Below, piece by piece: positions 25,376-34,320 of a stretch of DNA of 34,430 nt (the first letter of the stretch is position 1; every line of letters starts with the position of its first letter). The DNA is from Hyphomicrobium sp. (GTDB lineage Bacteria; Pseudomonadota; Alphaproteobacteria; Rhizobiales; Hyphomicrobiaceae): contig PERT01000038.1 in assembly GCA_002928955.1 (NCBI GenBank), forward strand, positions 1 through 34,430. Reading direction: 5' to 3'. The notes under the pieces are model-generated. The model had not been told where the DNA came from, made no database searches, and was given only the letters and a program-made list of their open reading frames with translations. The position numbers were made by a program, and so were the translations under genes.

Positions 25376-25677
25376 GGATCAACCCTCGCTGGAGGGCTCG
25401 CGACGGAGCCCCGAACCTGACCAAACTAGCTGGCTGCCCAAACTTGGGACGTGCCACTATGGATCGGCGCGGCCAACTTGTGGAAGACCAGCAGGAGGGA
25501 TTGTCGGAAGCGAGGCGATAGAAGAGGTCTTATCCGGAAATCCCGGCAATTGCACCGCGATATCGCCCCGATCTTGCGGTGCCTGCCAGATCTGCGATCG
25601 CACCTGAGCCACACAAGCACCAGCGGGGCGGTAGTTGCCCACCTCCCCGCACGCACAGCAATCAAGAAGTCCAGGCG
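25376..25677. other. 302-bp intergenic region, presumed promoter of the macroglobulin operon
   Basis: No credible gene is seen on either strand; short open frames here lack family resemblance or ribosome-binding sites. Its position upstream of the minus-strand macroglobulin-pbpC pair suggests a promoter, but no sigma-factor boxes stand out. No strong hairpin or repeat was noticed. Confidence 0.4.
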
Positions 25678-26286
25678 TTACTGTCGCGTAAGTGCGGAGG
25701 GGCCGTTGGTGTGGTCGGACGGGTTTTCGGCGTGCGCCGCAGCGACAGCCGATGCTGCAGCCGTATCCGTTGTACCCCGCTCGGCCATCTCACCCACGGG
25801 CTTGGCGGCATTCCATAAGCGCCAGAACGACTTCCTCGCGTTATCAGCAGTCACCGGGCAGGCGTCGGCATAGCTCTCGAACGCATCGCGTTTTGATGGG
25901 TCCCGCCGCATGCAATCGCCGATCCAAGAGGTGGCCGGCCCGAGCAGCAACTGCTCATGGGCATCGCGGAATCGGACATCTGCGAGGCAGCGGATCGTCC
26001 ACGCACGTGACAAGCTCTCCACTGGTGCGCAGCCAGTCTCGGCGTCGGGCGTCAGGATGGCGAACACTGTCACACCACAAGCTGCGATCTCGGCGGCAAG
26101 TGACGTCACGGCCTTAACCAGCGGGCTATCGGCGGAACGGGCGATGAGCAACATCGCGTTGGTGCCAGCAGTTCCATGGCCCTGCACGGAACACGCAGCC
26201 AAGTGCGCGGATACGAATGCCTGGAGCTTGGCCTCCTTCTCCTCTTTCCTCACCACGACGGCGTTCACAGGAGATTTCGGGCTCAT
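25678..26286 (-). CDS. Unknown protein, possibly with a degenerate PLD-like fold
   Basis: A 202-residue protein I do not recognise by name. Residues 42-80 read like an alternating strand-helix-strand unit (TNAMLLIARSADSPLVKAV, then ACGVTVFAILT). A second block, DAHEQLLLGPATSWIGDCMRRDPSKRDAFE (108-136), has the outline of a phospholipase D core (HxK...GS), but the lysine is Gln112 and the expected spacing is imperfect. A catalytic role is therefore doubtful. The last 40 residues are Ala/Thr-rich and probably disordered. There is no signal peptide. ATG 26286 has AGGGA 8 nt upstream and is preferred over GTG 26307. It follows the 920-residue membrane protein gene after a 159-nt gap on the same strand; shared function is possible. 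Confidence 0.7.
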   Translation of the reverse strand: MSPKSPVNAVVVRKEEKEAKLQAFVSAHLAACSVQGHGTAGTNAMLLIARSADSPLVKAVTSLAAEIAACGVTVFAILTPDAETGCAPVESLSRAWTIRCLADVRFRDAHEQLLLGPATSWIGDCMRRDPSKRDAFESYADACPVTADNARKSFWRLWNAAKPVGEMAERGTTDTAAASAVAAAHAENPSDHTNGPSALTRQ

Positions 26287-26445
26287 GCTTTGGGTCCCTC
26301 TCGGCACGGTCCAGGGCGGGCGCTCCTGGAATGAACCGTGCTCTCGTTCTTGACGTTCACTATGGCGTCAATTGGGTTAAGCAAGCGTTGCGCTTCGCCT
26401 CATTTTGACAGTTGCAAGCAACGTCATTGGTCGGCCGCCTTGAGC

Positions 26446-29208
26446 CTATTCGGCGGCTCCTGGCGCAAAGCGGCGCAAGGTCTTGATCTCGTCGGCGCTC
26501 ACGACCTCGAAATGTTGTGTTTGGGCGACAACTGAAGACTGTCGCTCTTCGCCGCCGAAGGCCAACGAGGCCTCTGGTGACACCACATTTTGAGGGTCGA
26601 CAGTGTCAGCGAACGTGGCGTCCAACTCTGTCGAAACGGTTCGGGTTGCTGGTGCTGAGCCTATGGACCGATGACCAAAGCCCGCGCTCAGCAACGATGC
26701 CGGCAGGTTCGCAGCCGTCGCCGGTATAGCAATGGTCTCGCTGCGCGAGAGGATATAGTGCGTGTCGCCGTTGGACCGCCCGGGGACGATTTGGGTCGCA
26801 GACGACAGGCTAACCAGGTCGGCCCGGCTCGTGCCGGGCTCAATCGAACCCTGCTGTCGAACTGCGATGTTGGGCAGGGCGGTGACGTTTGCCGGAAGCG
26901 ACACGGGCTCGGCGACGGCGGGCGTGACCGAGTGCGCTCCCTGTGACTGGTCGGCAAGCGCGGCCTTGCCGTCCGCCAGGGTTCGCTTGGATGGCGAAAC
27001 TTGCCTGCGATCAAAGGCGTCGCGTGTGTAATCAGCGGGCAAAAACTCCGGCCGGGGCGCGGGAGGCATGGTGGACGCGGTATTGAAGAATGGCGCGTAT
27101 GGCCCCCACTTTGCCGCCGCGGCTGCCTCGCCCACGCCTGGAGCTTTTTCGTCGTTGGATGGGTTCCGGCGTTTTGGCATCATATCTGCCGGAGTTGGTC
27201 GCTGATAGCCAGCCGGCTGACTTGCAAAATACTCGGATCGCAGCGCTGACTGGTCGGTAGCGTAATTCACCGTCCGGTTTATAGCCGGCGCATTTCCCGC
27301 ATGCATCGTCAGATCGTCGGGCTTCAAGGATGGGCGCACGTCGACTGCCGGTGACCGCGATGCGGGACTGCCGAACGTACGGGCCAGCTCATCCTCGACG
27401 CGACGATGGCGCTTCTCGGCCTCGACACGGCGGGCCGCACCCATCACAGCCCCAAGAATGAGTTCTGACCAGGCACCATCCTTGAAGCGATACACGCGGA
27501 ACGCCTCGCAGCCGGCAAACTTGCTGCCCTGCCGCCACAGTTTTTTCTGGATTGCCTTGGTCGACAGCAAGGGCGTGTAGACGCGACTGAAAATCTTCTC
27601 AGTTTCGAAGCTCGCGAACAGATTGACGAGCAGATGCGCCTCTTGTTGCAACTCCTCGACTTGGGCGGTGCCGATGCCATTGCTACTGTGGGTTTTTTTA
27701 AACCGGTAGGGTGCATCGAGCGGTACAGCGACGTAGTAGGCCCCGTTGAAGTCAAACACGACGTGGCGGAAGATCTCGAAGTTCTGGCGGATGGCCGGGT
27801 CGCGATGAATGTCGTTGAACCGCGACAGGATCTGGATGACCGGCCCCTTCTCAGCTTCCCGCATCTTGGCGACGAGTGAGCCCAACCGGTTGGCCGGCCG
27901 CCCCATGGAGACGAGCAGCAAGCAAAAATCGACGAAGGCCGCAATTGCCAACGGGATATAGTCACGCTTCGACAGTCCGGCCGCTTCCGAGAGGACGGTG
28001 CGGTTGGCGAGAGACGGTGCCTCGACTGATTGCACGGCTTTTTTCTGCAGGTCGCGTAACTCATCGGCTGACGGCGGCAACTTGAAGGACAGCGCTCCAT
28101 AGAATGTGGCCGTGAGACGACGGAACGCCTCAATGGTCGCTTCAGAACCTTCGACGGCGGCGATTTTCGGTTTTTCGAGGTCGGGAAGCTGGTCGATGGC
28201 GCGGACCACACCGCGCAGCGCGGTTTGTAGTTGCGGATCGGGGCAGGCGTACGTGCCACCCTTGCTATCGGCAAACGTGGTCCTCTCCGCGCGCTCTGCC
28301 AAATCCGTGCGGATCTGGCGCAATTGCGGATCGGTGCGGAACGCATTGAAACCGGTAACGGTGAGATCGAGCTTACGGCCCAGCGCCTTCATGAACTCGT
28401 TGCGGGTACCGGACTTGGCGTCGATCAGGGACGCATCGTTGGCCGAGATCTTGATCAATTCGGCGTCAAGTGCGCCAAGCTCGGTTTTGACTTGCCCGGC
28501 GCGGCCCTTGACGAACTCCGACGCGAACGAGAAGCGGGCCGCGTCGTCCTCCCTCAACTTGCGTCGCGGACCGTCGCCAGGCTTGGAATTGGGGCAGGAC
28601 GTGCCCTTTGCACGCTCCACGTCGGACTGCGTCGTCGAAATCTGGGTCAGTTGGACGAGAGTGGTCGACAACTGGTCAAGGCGCGTGGACGCAGCGTGGA
28701 GCGATGATTGGACCTGGGTCACGGCACTCTCGGCGGAACGGGAGGATTCGGATCGGCTCTCGAGTACCTTCCAGTAGAAGCCGAACCCGAAACCGATCGA
28801 GATCAGCGTGAGAAACACGTAGCCAACCGCGTAGAAGACTTTGGTAATGAGTGGGTTTGGCGCAAACAGCTGATCGAGCAGCCAGACCACCATCACCATC
28901 AGCATGGCAACCGAGAACGCGATGATGATTTTGTGCGCGACTGGCAGGTCGCCCATATTGGCCTCGATCAGCTCCAGCATGCCGACATAGGTTGCGACCC
29001 ACGACAACACGCCGAGCCCGACGACGAGAGCGAGCTTCTTCCAGTCGCGGGGCTCGGCATCAGCCTCGGACCACGCCGGCCCGAACGCGGCGGCGGCGGC
29101 GGTGAGTTCGCTGCGCGCGGTGTGCATGGGCTGGGTGCTGTCTTCACCCATCTGACCGAGGCCAGCGTCGCCGAAGCCCGTCTTGTCCGTATTCCGTCGA
29201 AACGCCAT
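26446..29208 (-). CDS. Large four-TM coiled-coil membrane protein of unknown function
   Basis: A 920-residue inner-membrane protein. Predicted membrane segments are at about 58-80, 93-115, 124-146 and 417-435. Between the third and fourth lies a ~270-residue helical, coiled-coil-like region, probably periplasmic, with two cysteines in similar contexts (Cys205 in GTSCP, Cys322 in TYACP) that could form a disulfide. The C-terminal ~480 residues should be cytosolic: a folded part to about 620 (FEIFRHVVFDFNGAYYVAVPL; WRQGSKFAGCEAFRVYRF), then a long Pro/Ser/Ala-rich disordered tail. The topology resembles DUF4407-type proteins, but I cannot establish homology. GGAAG precedes ATG 29208. It lies downstream of a divergent penicillin-binding protein on the same strand, hinting at a role in wall synthesis. 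Confidence 0.85.
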   Translation of the reverse strand: MAFRRNTDKTGFGDAGLGQMGEDSTQPMHTARSELTAAAAAFGPAWSEADAEPRDWKKLALVVGLGVLSWVATYVGMLELIEANMGDLPVAHKIIIAFSVAMLMVMVVWLLDQLFAPNPLITKVFYAVGYVFLTLISIGFGFGFYWKVLESRSESSRSAESAVTQVQSSLHAASTRLDQLSTTLVQLTQISTTQSDVERAKGTSCPNSKPGDGPRRKLREDDAARFSFASEFVKGRAGQVKTELGALDAELIKISANDASLIDAKSGTRNEFMKALGRKLDLTVTGFNAFRTDPQLRQIRTDLAERAERTTFADSKGGTYACPDPQLQTALRGVVRAIDQLPDLEKPKIAAVEGSEATIEAFRRLTATFYGALSFKLPPSADELRDLQKKAVQSVEAPSLANRTVLSEAAGLSKRDYIPLAIAAFVDFCLLLVSMGRPANRLGSLVAKMREAEKGPVIQILSRFNDIHRDPAIRQNFEIFRHVVFDFNGAYYVAVPLDAPYRFKKTHSSNGIGTAQVEELQQEAHLLVNLFASFETEKIFSRVYTPLLSTKAIQKKLWRQGSKFAGCEAFRVYRFKDGAWSELILGAVMGAARRVEAEKRHRRVEDELARTFGSPASRSPAVDVRPSLKPDDLTMHAGNAPAINRTVNYATDQSALRSEYFASQPAGYQRPTPADMMPKRRNPSNDEKAPGVGEAAAAAKWGPYAPFFNTASTMPPAPRPEFLPADYTRDAFDRRQVSPSKRTLADGKAALADQSQGAHSVTPAVAEPVSLPANVTALPNIAVRQQGSIEPGTSRADLVSLSSATQIVPGRSNGDTHYILSRSETIAIPATAANLPASLLSAGFGHRSIGSAPATRTVSTELDATFADTVDPQNVVSPEASLAFGGEERQSSVVAQTQHFEVVSADEIKTLRRFAPGAAE

Positions 29209-29284
29209 GGCGGACTTCCAACCTCACTCGGGTACACCTCCCGTTGATACGGGCGGAATCTTGCAGTTCGACCGGCCCGCCGTT

Positions 29285-29302
29285 CGGGGGTCCGATCCCC
29301 CG
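29285..29302. repeat. Short GC hairpin between two minus-strand genes
   Basis: CGGGGG (29285-29290) pairs with CCCCCG (29297-29302) across TCCGAT. There is no T tract on either side. It lies in the 254-nt gap between the penicillin-binding protein gene and the membrane protein gene and might reduce read-through; not a classical terminator. Confidence 0.5.
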
Positions 29303-29462
29303 TCCGTGGTCGCGATACGCTTTTGCCTCGGTCATCGGCGCGCGCTGGCGTCCAATGTCCAGCATGGACGGTTAGAGGGGATTCTTGTCGCCACTGGGTT
29401 CCCGCTTAGGCCGAACCGTGGCGGTACACAGCCGCAAAGGCGGCAACGAACCATGTCGGCCT

Positions 29463-31970
29463 TCAGTTGGCGTCGAAGATCCGCTGCCGGTCGGGCGGCG
29501 TCAGGCCGGAACCTTTTCGGGCAGCGAGCGCGGGCAGATCGTCGCGTTGGGCGACAGGCACGGGCGCGGCGGCCTTTGGCGGCAGCAGCTGGGGCCGCGG
29601 GTTCGACAGGGCGTGCGTCGCGAGATCCGTGAGCAACACATCCAAGAGCGGCGCCGCTGCCTGGGCCGCATGGATCGACCGAGCCCACGGCGCTCGTGGT
29701 GTGCCCGTGCCGACGAGCACCACGTAGGAATAGGCCGCGCCGTTCTGGAACTGCAGTCCGCCAGTGATCAGGGTGTCGACGGTGGCGTTAGAATCGAGCG
29801 TCACCTGTGTTCCGGTCTTGGCAAAATGGAGCCGGAGGTCCGTTCGGCGCGCCGCGCACCAGGCACTTATGCTCTTGAGTGTGCCGTGGGAAGTGCCGTT
29901 GGACGTGTAGCACAGCGGGGCTTCCAGCATCGCCTTAAGGAAATTGTGGGCGCCGCGGCGGATGAGCGAATTCGGCACGATCTCGCTGCCCGCCGGGACG
30001 ATCGCAGGAACCGCCGCCTGGCGGCTCGAGTAGTCGTAGGCTTTGATCAGCGATGGCGGCTTCACGGCCTGCCCGCCCTTGCCGATCAGCGCACCGAGCA
30101 AAACGCCGGACATCTGGTGCACGCGGCGAGGGCTACCGCTGATCTGGCCAAGTACAGCGGCGGTCGACGGCGGCGTCCCCTCGCCCGCAGCGCCAGACGG
30201 GGGCATGACGAAGCCGAAGCCATTGATCAGTTTGGCCATCTGGTCCTGACCGGCGAGGGCCGCGCGATTGAGTAGCGGCCCGTTGAGCGAGCACGCGAAG
30301 GCGACGATGGCCTTCCTGCCGTGCCGCTCGGTGCCGTTGCGATCGCAGGTTTCGAGACCTCGGGCGGGCGCTTCCGTGTCGAGATAGAGCGAGCCGCCGC
30401 TGTCTTTGCCTTCGTTGCCGATGGCGATGGCTGCCAGGATCTTGCCTGTCGAAGCGATCATGCGGGATTCGCGGCCGGCCTCGTAGGTGCCGGTCAACGC
30501 ACTGCGGGCGAACGGTGATCCAAAGTAGGAGGCATTGTCGCCGGCCTCGTAGTAGCGGACGATGTCGCCCTTTTCTGTGGCGGCGACCACGATCACGTCC
30601 GGGCTTCTCACGTCGCCTTTGACTTTGGCCGGATCGAGGACGAAGCCGGGATTGAGCTTGGGCGCGATAGACAAATCGATTTTCTTGAGCTCCGCACGAA
30701 TCCGCTCGGCGAACGCCAAGTTCTCCACAACGTCGAATGTCGCGGTGACGCCGCGCACGTGGTCGCGCCAGCCGAAGCCGTACACCTGCTTCATCTCTTC
30801 ACGCAGCCCGAACCGCGCCGACGGCATCAGGGCGTTGGCGCGTGTGATCGGGTTGGCCTGAGCGCGCTTGGCCATGTCGGGCGCGTGCCGCTCCAACGCT
30901 TCCTGCAGCTTGGGTTTGACCTTTGGATCGGGCGGACCGCCGGCCAAGTTTACCAGCTCGAACACGATCTTCTTCTGCTCGGCCTCGTCGGTGATCAGCT
31001 TTTCGGCACAAGTGCGAGCGCGGACCTCGGTGATGTAGCGCCAGCGGTCGAGCCGCACTTCGTTGAGTTTCTCGCTTCCGTCTAGCAGGATGATGGGTTT
31101 GTTGACCGCGGAGGCGAGCACGTATTGCTCGGCGATCGAGAGGTCTTCGGCCTCTTTCCCGAACACAATACGGGACGTCACTTCGACCCCGTGCAGCGGT
31201 TGCCCGCCGGTCCGTTGCGCCAGCCAGATATGGTTGGCCGCCCACTGCTTGAGCCGCGTGTTGTCGCCGCCCCGGGTCAATTCCTGGTAGATCACCGGGG
31301 CGAGCCACCATTCCCCGATCTTGCGCCGCAGCTTGGTCAATCCACCTTCACTGGATGACGGCGGGGTCTTATAGATCACACGCGCGAATTGCATCGGCAG
31401 CGTCGAGCCGCCGACACCGAGGCTCAGCCGCTTCAGCCCGATCGACCTTTTGACCGTGGTGTAGGGAATCTTGAGTACGCCGAGCAAATCGATGCCGTAG
31501 GGATTGAGCGGGCCACCAAGGTAGCGATCCTCGTGATAAACGAGGCAGTTCCAGTAGTGCGGCGGCGTTTCGCGCACCGGGATCGACTTGTGGTCGGGGT
31601 TGGCCGTGTAGTCACCGACCTCAATGGCTGCGTCGGTGTAGTTGACGTCGCGGCGGCTATCCAAGCGTGGATCGAAAGTACCGACGAAGTTGCGCTTGGA
31701 GTCGTAGATTGCGGTTGCAAGCCAGCGCTCGGCGTCGTAGCGGAGCTTGTCCGACAGGTAGGCTTGGCCGGTAATGCCGCGAAGTGGCGCCAAAACGTAG
31801 ACGAGCACGACCGCGAAGGCGAAGTATCCCAGCATGCCCAGCGCGATGTAGCGGACGAATCCGAGGCGGGGGTTGAACGCCACCCACTCGACCACGAACC
31901 TCGATGCCAGCAGCGGCACGGAGATCACGATCTCGGCGGCGCGCGTTAGAATACGAAGCAGCAACGTCAT
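29463..31970 (-). CDS. Divergent bifunctional penicillin-binding protein (GT51 + transpeptidase)
   Basis: An 835-residue class A-like penicillin-binding protein with one membrane anchor (about 41-61). The glycosyltransferase retains Glu147 in YHEDRY and GGSTLPMQFARVIY (187-200), but the canonical HxG after EDR is replaced by GGPLNPYGID, and the usual QQ is MQ. KIGEWWLAPVIYQEL supplies the later conserved Glu. The transpeptidase has Ser507-x-x-Lys510 (STGK), Ser561-Leu-Asn563 and Lys718-Thr-Gly-Thr, all intact. The C terminus is Pro/Ala-rich. It is clearly distinct from the PbpC encoded 10 kb away. ATG 31970 was chosen because the hydrophobic N terminus starts there; upstream in-frame sequence is not protein-like. 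It diverges from the pentapeptide-repeat gene. Confidence 0.88.
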   Translation of the reverse strand: MTLLLRILTRAAEIVISVPLLASRFVVEWVAFNPRLGFVRYIALGMLGYFAFAVVLVYVLAPLRGITGQAYLSDKLRYDAERWLATAIYDSKRNFVGTFDPRLDSRRDVNYTDAAIEVGDYTANPDHKSIPVRETPPHYWNCLVYHEDRYLGGPLNPYGIDLLGVLKIPYTTVKRSIGLKRLSLGVGGSTLPMQFARVIYKTPPSSSEGGLTKLRRKIGEWWLAPVIYQELTRGGDNTRLKQWAANHIWLAQRTGGQPLHGVEVTSRIVFGKEAEDLSIAEQYVLASAVNKPIILLDGSEKLNEVRLDRWRYITEVRARTCAEKLITDEAEQKKIVFELVNLAGGPPDPKVKPKLQEALERHAPDMAKRAQANPITRANALMPSARFGLREEMKQVYGFGWRDHVRGVTATFDVVENLAFAERIRAELKKIDLSIAPKLNPGFVLDPAKVKGDVRSPDVIVVAATEKGDIVRYYEAGDNASYFGSPFARSALTGTYEAGRESRMIASTGKILAAIAIGNEGKDSGGSLYLDTEAPARGLETCDRNGTERHGRKAIVAFACSLNGPLLNRAALAGQDQMAKLINGFGFVMPPSGAAGEGTPPSTAAVLGQISGSPRRVHQMSGVLLGALIGKGGQAVKPPSLIKAYDYSSRQAAVPAIVPAGSEIVPNSLIRRGAHNFLKAMLEAPLCYTSNGTSHGTLKSISAWCAARRTDLRLHFAKTGTQVTLDSNATVDTLITGGLQFQNGAAYSYVVLVGTGTPRAPWARSIHAAQAAAPLLDVLLTDLATHALSNPRPQLLPPKAAAPVPVAQRDDLPALAARKGSGLTPPDRQRIFDAN

Positions 31971-32176
31971 CGTGTACGCCGAACCGGTTTCTTGGCTTAG
32001 CCTTGCCGGGCAGAGGCCCAATTTCGACTGGTAGGCCGCCAATGTGGCGCGCACGGGTCCGTGGTTTGACCGTGCCGTGACTGATTTCAAGGCTCGTGGC
32101 TGGAAATGTTCACTCCCGCGGGCATCCCAAGCCGGTAGGATCACGTACCAATAAGTGTTCCACCTCGGAGAACAAC

Positions 32177-32971
32177 ATGGCCCGGTACCTCGGCCTCACG
32201 GGTTTGGCTCTCGCGTCGACTTGGCTGTTGGGCGGCCCGTCCGTCGCAACCGATATTTCCGCACGAGATGTTGCAGAGGCACTATTCAAGTCTGCCAAGG
32301 GTTCGCCGGTTGATCTGAGCGGCCGGTCGCTGGCCGGACTGGACCTCGCCGGGCTCGATTTCAAGGGGGCGCGGCTTGCAGGGGCCGATCTGTTCGGCGC
32401 GGATCTTACCCGCACCAAGCTCGACGGGGCCAACCTGGAGGGTGCAACGCTCGATCGAGCGACCGTCAGCTACACCGATTTTTCGGGCGCCAGCATGAAG
32501 GGAGCGGTGCTGCGGTCGCTGACGGTATTTTCTGACTTGGAGCCGAACCCGGCGCAAGCACCTCGCTTCAAGGGCGCCGATCTCACCGGGGCCGAAATCA
32601 TCGCACGGCTGGACGGCGCGGACTTCCAGGGGGCGAACCTCACGGACGCGCGCATCAAGCCGCAGCTGCCGTCGTGGGGTGCATTTACTCCCCGCGCCGT
32701 ATTGGTCAGCGCAGACTTCTCGTCGGCCAACCTCACCCGGCTTGAGGTGCGCAAGGCGGTCTTGCGGTTCGCCCGTTTCGTCGATGCCGTCGTCCGTACC
32801 GCCGACTTTCGCGACTGTGACCTGACAGGCGCAGACTTCAGCGGCGCCGATCTCTCAGGCTCGGACTTCACTGGCGCCAACGTCGACGGCACGATTTTCA
32901 AGGGCGCCAGAGGCCTGGATACCGCCAGGGGACTTCCCGACACAGTGAACACGGATCGCATGACCCGCTGA
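32177..32971 (+). CDS. Exported pentapeptide-repeat protein
   Basis: A 264-residue protein made mostly of A(D/N)LxX pentapeptides, which fold into a right-handed quadrilateral beta-helix. Two blocks are visible: about residues 47-100 (LDLAGLDFKGARLAGADLFGADL...) and 200-248 (ADFRDCDLTGADFSGADLSGSDF...), with less regular repeats between. A signal peptide-like N terminus (RYLGLTGLALASTWLLGGPSVA) suggests export to the periplasm, which is unlike the cytosolic Qnr/MfpA gyrase-protecting relatives. ATG 32177 has GGAG at 32167-32170. It is divergent from the penicillin-binding protein gene, with 206 nt between the starts, so the two promoters probably lie back to back. Convergent with moeA, 35 nt apart. 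Partner unknown. Confidence 0.88.
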   Translation: MARYLGLTGLALASTWLLGGPSVATDISARDVAEALFKSAKGSPVDLSGRSLAGLDLAGLDFKGARLAGADLFGADLTRTKLDGANLEGATLDRATVSYTDFSGASMKGAVLRSLTVFSDLEPNPAQAPRFKGADLTGAEIIARLDGADFQGANLTDARIKPQLPSWGAFTPRAVLVSADFSSANLTRLEVRKAVLRFARFVDAVVRTADFRDCDLTGADFSGADLSGSDFTGANVDGTIFKGARGLDTARGLPDTVNTDRMTR

Positions 32972-33006
32972 CCCTGAACCTGGCGACGCGTCATTGGTCC
33001 ACGACC

Positions 33007-34320
33007 CTACCGGGCGATAATTCCAAACTCCGAGAACGGGATAAGTGCGACCGGATCGCCGCGGTGCACGTCTGCCGTGTCCTCGGGGATGTCAATCAAG
33101 GCATCCGCTGCGCGGAGACTGGAAATCAAACCAGAGCCGTCACGCTTGAACTTCTGCGCTGTCATGCGCCCATCGGGGCTGGTTTCGATCATGCCCCGCC
33201 AGAACTCACGGCGCCCGGGCTTGCGGCCCTTGAAATCGAAGGCGGCCGGCAGGATGAAACGGCGCGGCTCCGACCAGGGCGCACCAGCCAGCCGCCGCAA
33301 CAAGGGAAACACGTACATGAGGAAGCAGACGAAAACGGCCACGGGATTGCCGGGCAGCCCGATGATCACCGTCTCACGGCCGCCCTGGCCGATCTGGCCG
33401 AACATCATCGGCCGGCCTGGCTTGATCGCGAGTTGCCAGAGATGGCGGCGACCGAGCGCTTCCAGGGCGGCTCCCATGTGGTCCTCCGCACCCTTACTGG
33501 CGCCACCCGTCGTGAGAATGACATCAAAGGCGCGAGCGGCATCGGCCAGGCGCATCTCGACCTCGGGGCGGGAGTCTGGCCAAACGCCGAGGTCAACGAC
33601 ATCCGCTCCGGCCAGGGCAACGAGTGCGTTCAACATTGGCACATTGGCGTCGTAGACGTCGCCGAGTGCAAGCGGCCGGCTGCCGGCACGGACAACCTCG
33701 TCACCTGACGACACAATTGCCACGCGGAGCCGCTCGAAGACCTGCACTTCGGCGAAGCCGACCGAGGCCAGGGCGGCGAGGTCTTGCGGCCTCAACACGG
33801 CGCCTTCTGGTAAAAGCATTGTGCCCTGCGCCACGTCCTCGCCAGCCAAACGGACATTGGCACCCTTTCGCAGGCCGACCGGAATGATCACCTCAGCTGG
33901 CTCAACCGACGCCGAGCTGCCTTCGGGTTGAACCACATCCTCTTGCATCACAACAGTGTCGAGGCCAACTGGCATTACGGCACCGGTGAAGATCCGCACG
34001 ACACTTCCCGGGATCAACGCGCCTCGGAAGGGATGCCCGGCCGCTGCCCGACCGACGACGGGCAAAGCGCGGCCAGAATTCGCTGCATAGTCGGCATGCG
34101 AGATCGCATAACCATCGACGGCTGAATTGGTATGTGCCGGTACCGGATGCTGGGCGATCACGGGAACGGCGAGGATGCGGCCATGAGCAGCGGCCAAAGG
34201 CGAGGCCTCGACGGCAGCCATCGGCGCCACGCGGCTCGCGAGTATGGCAAGCGCTTCGTCATGCTTCAGCCGCGGCCGGTCGGACACAAAGCAATCATTT
34301 TGGAGTTTAGGTCGGCTCAT
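33007..34320 (-). CDS. moeA: Molybdopterin molybdenumtransferase
   Basis: A 437-residue cytosolic enzyme that inserts molybdate into adenylated molybdopterin, the last common step of molybdenum cofactor synthesis. Diagnostic parts: HTNSAVDGYA with Asp69, GRAAAGHPFRG, VRIFTGAVMPVGLDTVVMQEDV, the MoCF-like domain with LTTGGASKGAEDHM, GLPGNPVAVFVCF, and the C-terminal beta-barrel domain (RREFWRGMI...). The length is slightly above the E. coli protein because of a short N-terminal leader. Its ATG overlaps the stop codon of an upstream gene by 4 nt (ATGA), so it is part of an operon that continues beyond the window. Confidence 0.95.
   Translation of the reverse strand: MSRPKLQNDCFVSDRPRLKHDEALAILASRVAPMAAVEASPLAAAHGRILAVPVIAQHPVPAHTNSAVDGYAISHADYAANSGRALPVVGRAAAGHPFRGALIPGSVVRIFTGAVMPVGLDTVVMQEDVVQPEGSSASVEPAEVIIPVGLRKGANVRLAGEDVAQGTMLLPEGAVLRPQDLAALASVGFAEVQVFERLRVAIVSSGDEVVRAGSRPLALGDVYDANVPMLNALVALAGADVVDLGVWPDSRPEVEMRLADAARAFDVILTTGGASKGAEDHMGAALEALGRRHLWQLAIKPGRPMMFGQIGQGGRETVIIGLPGNPVAVFVCFLMYVFPLLRRLAGAPWSEPRRFILPAAFDFKGRKPGRREFWRGMIETSPDGRMTAQKFKRDGSGLISSLRAADALIDIPEDTADVHRGDPVALIPFSEFGIIAR

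Noticed and set aside
29230-29310. tRNA gene suggested by GGGGGTCCGATCCCCC (a T-arm-like hairpin)
   Set aside because: The loop is 6 nt instead of the 7-nt TTCRANY loop, and no matching acceptor, D or anticodon arms can be drawn upstream.
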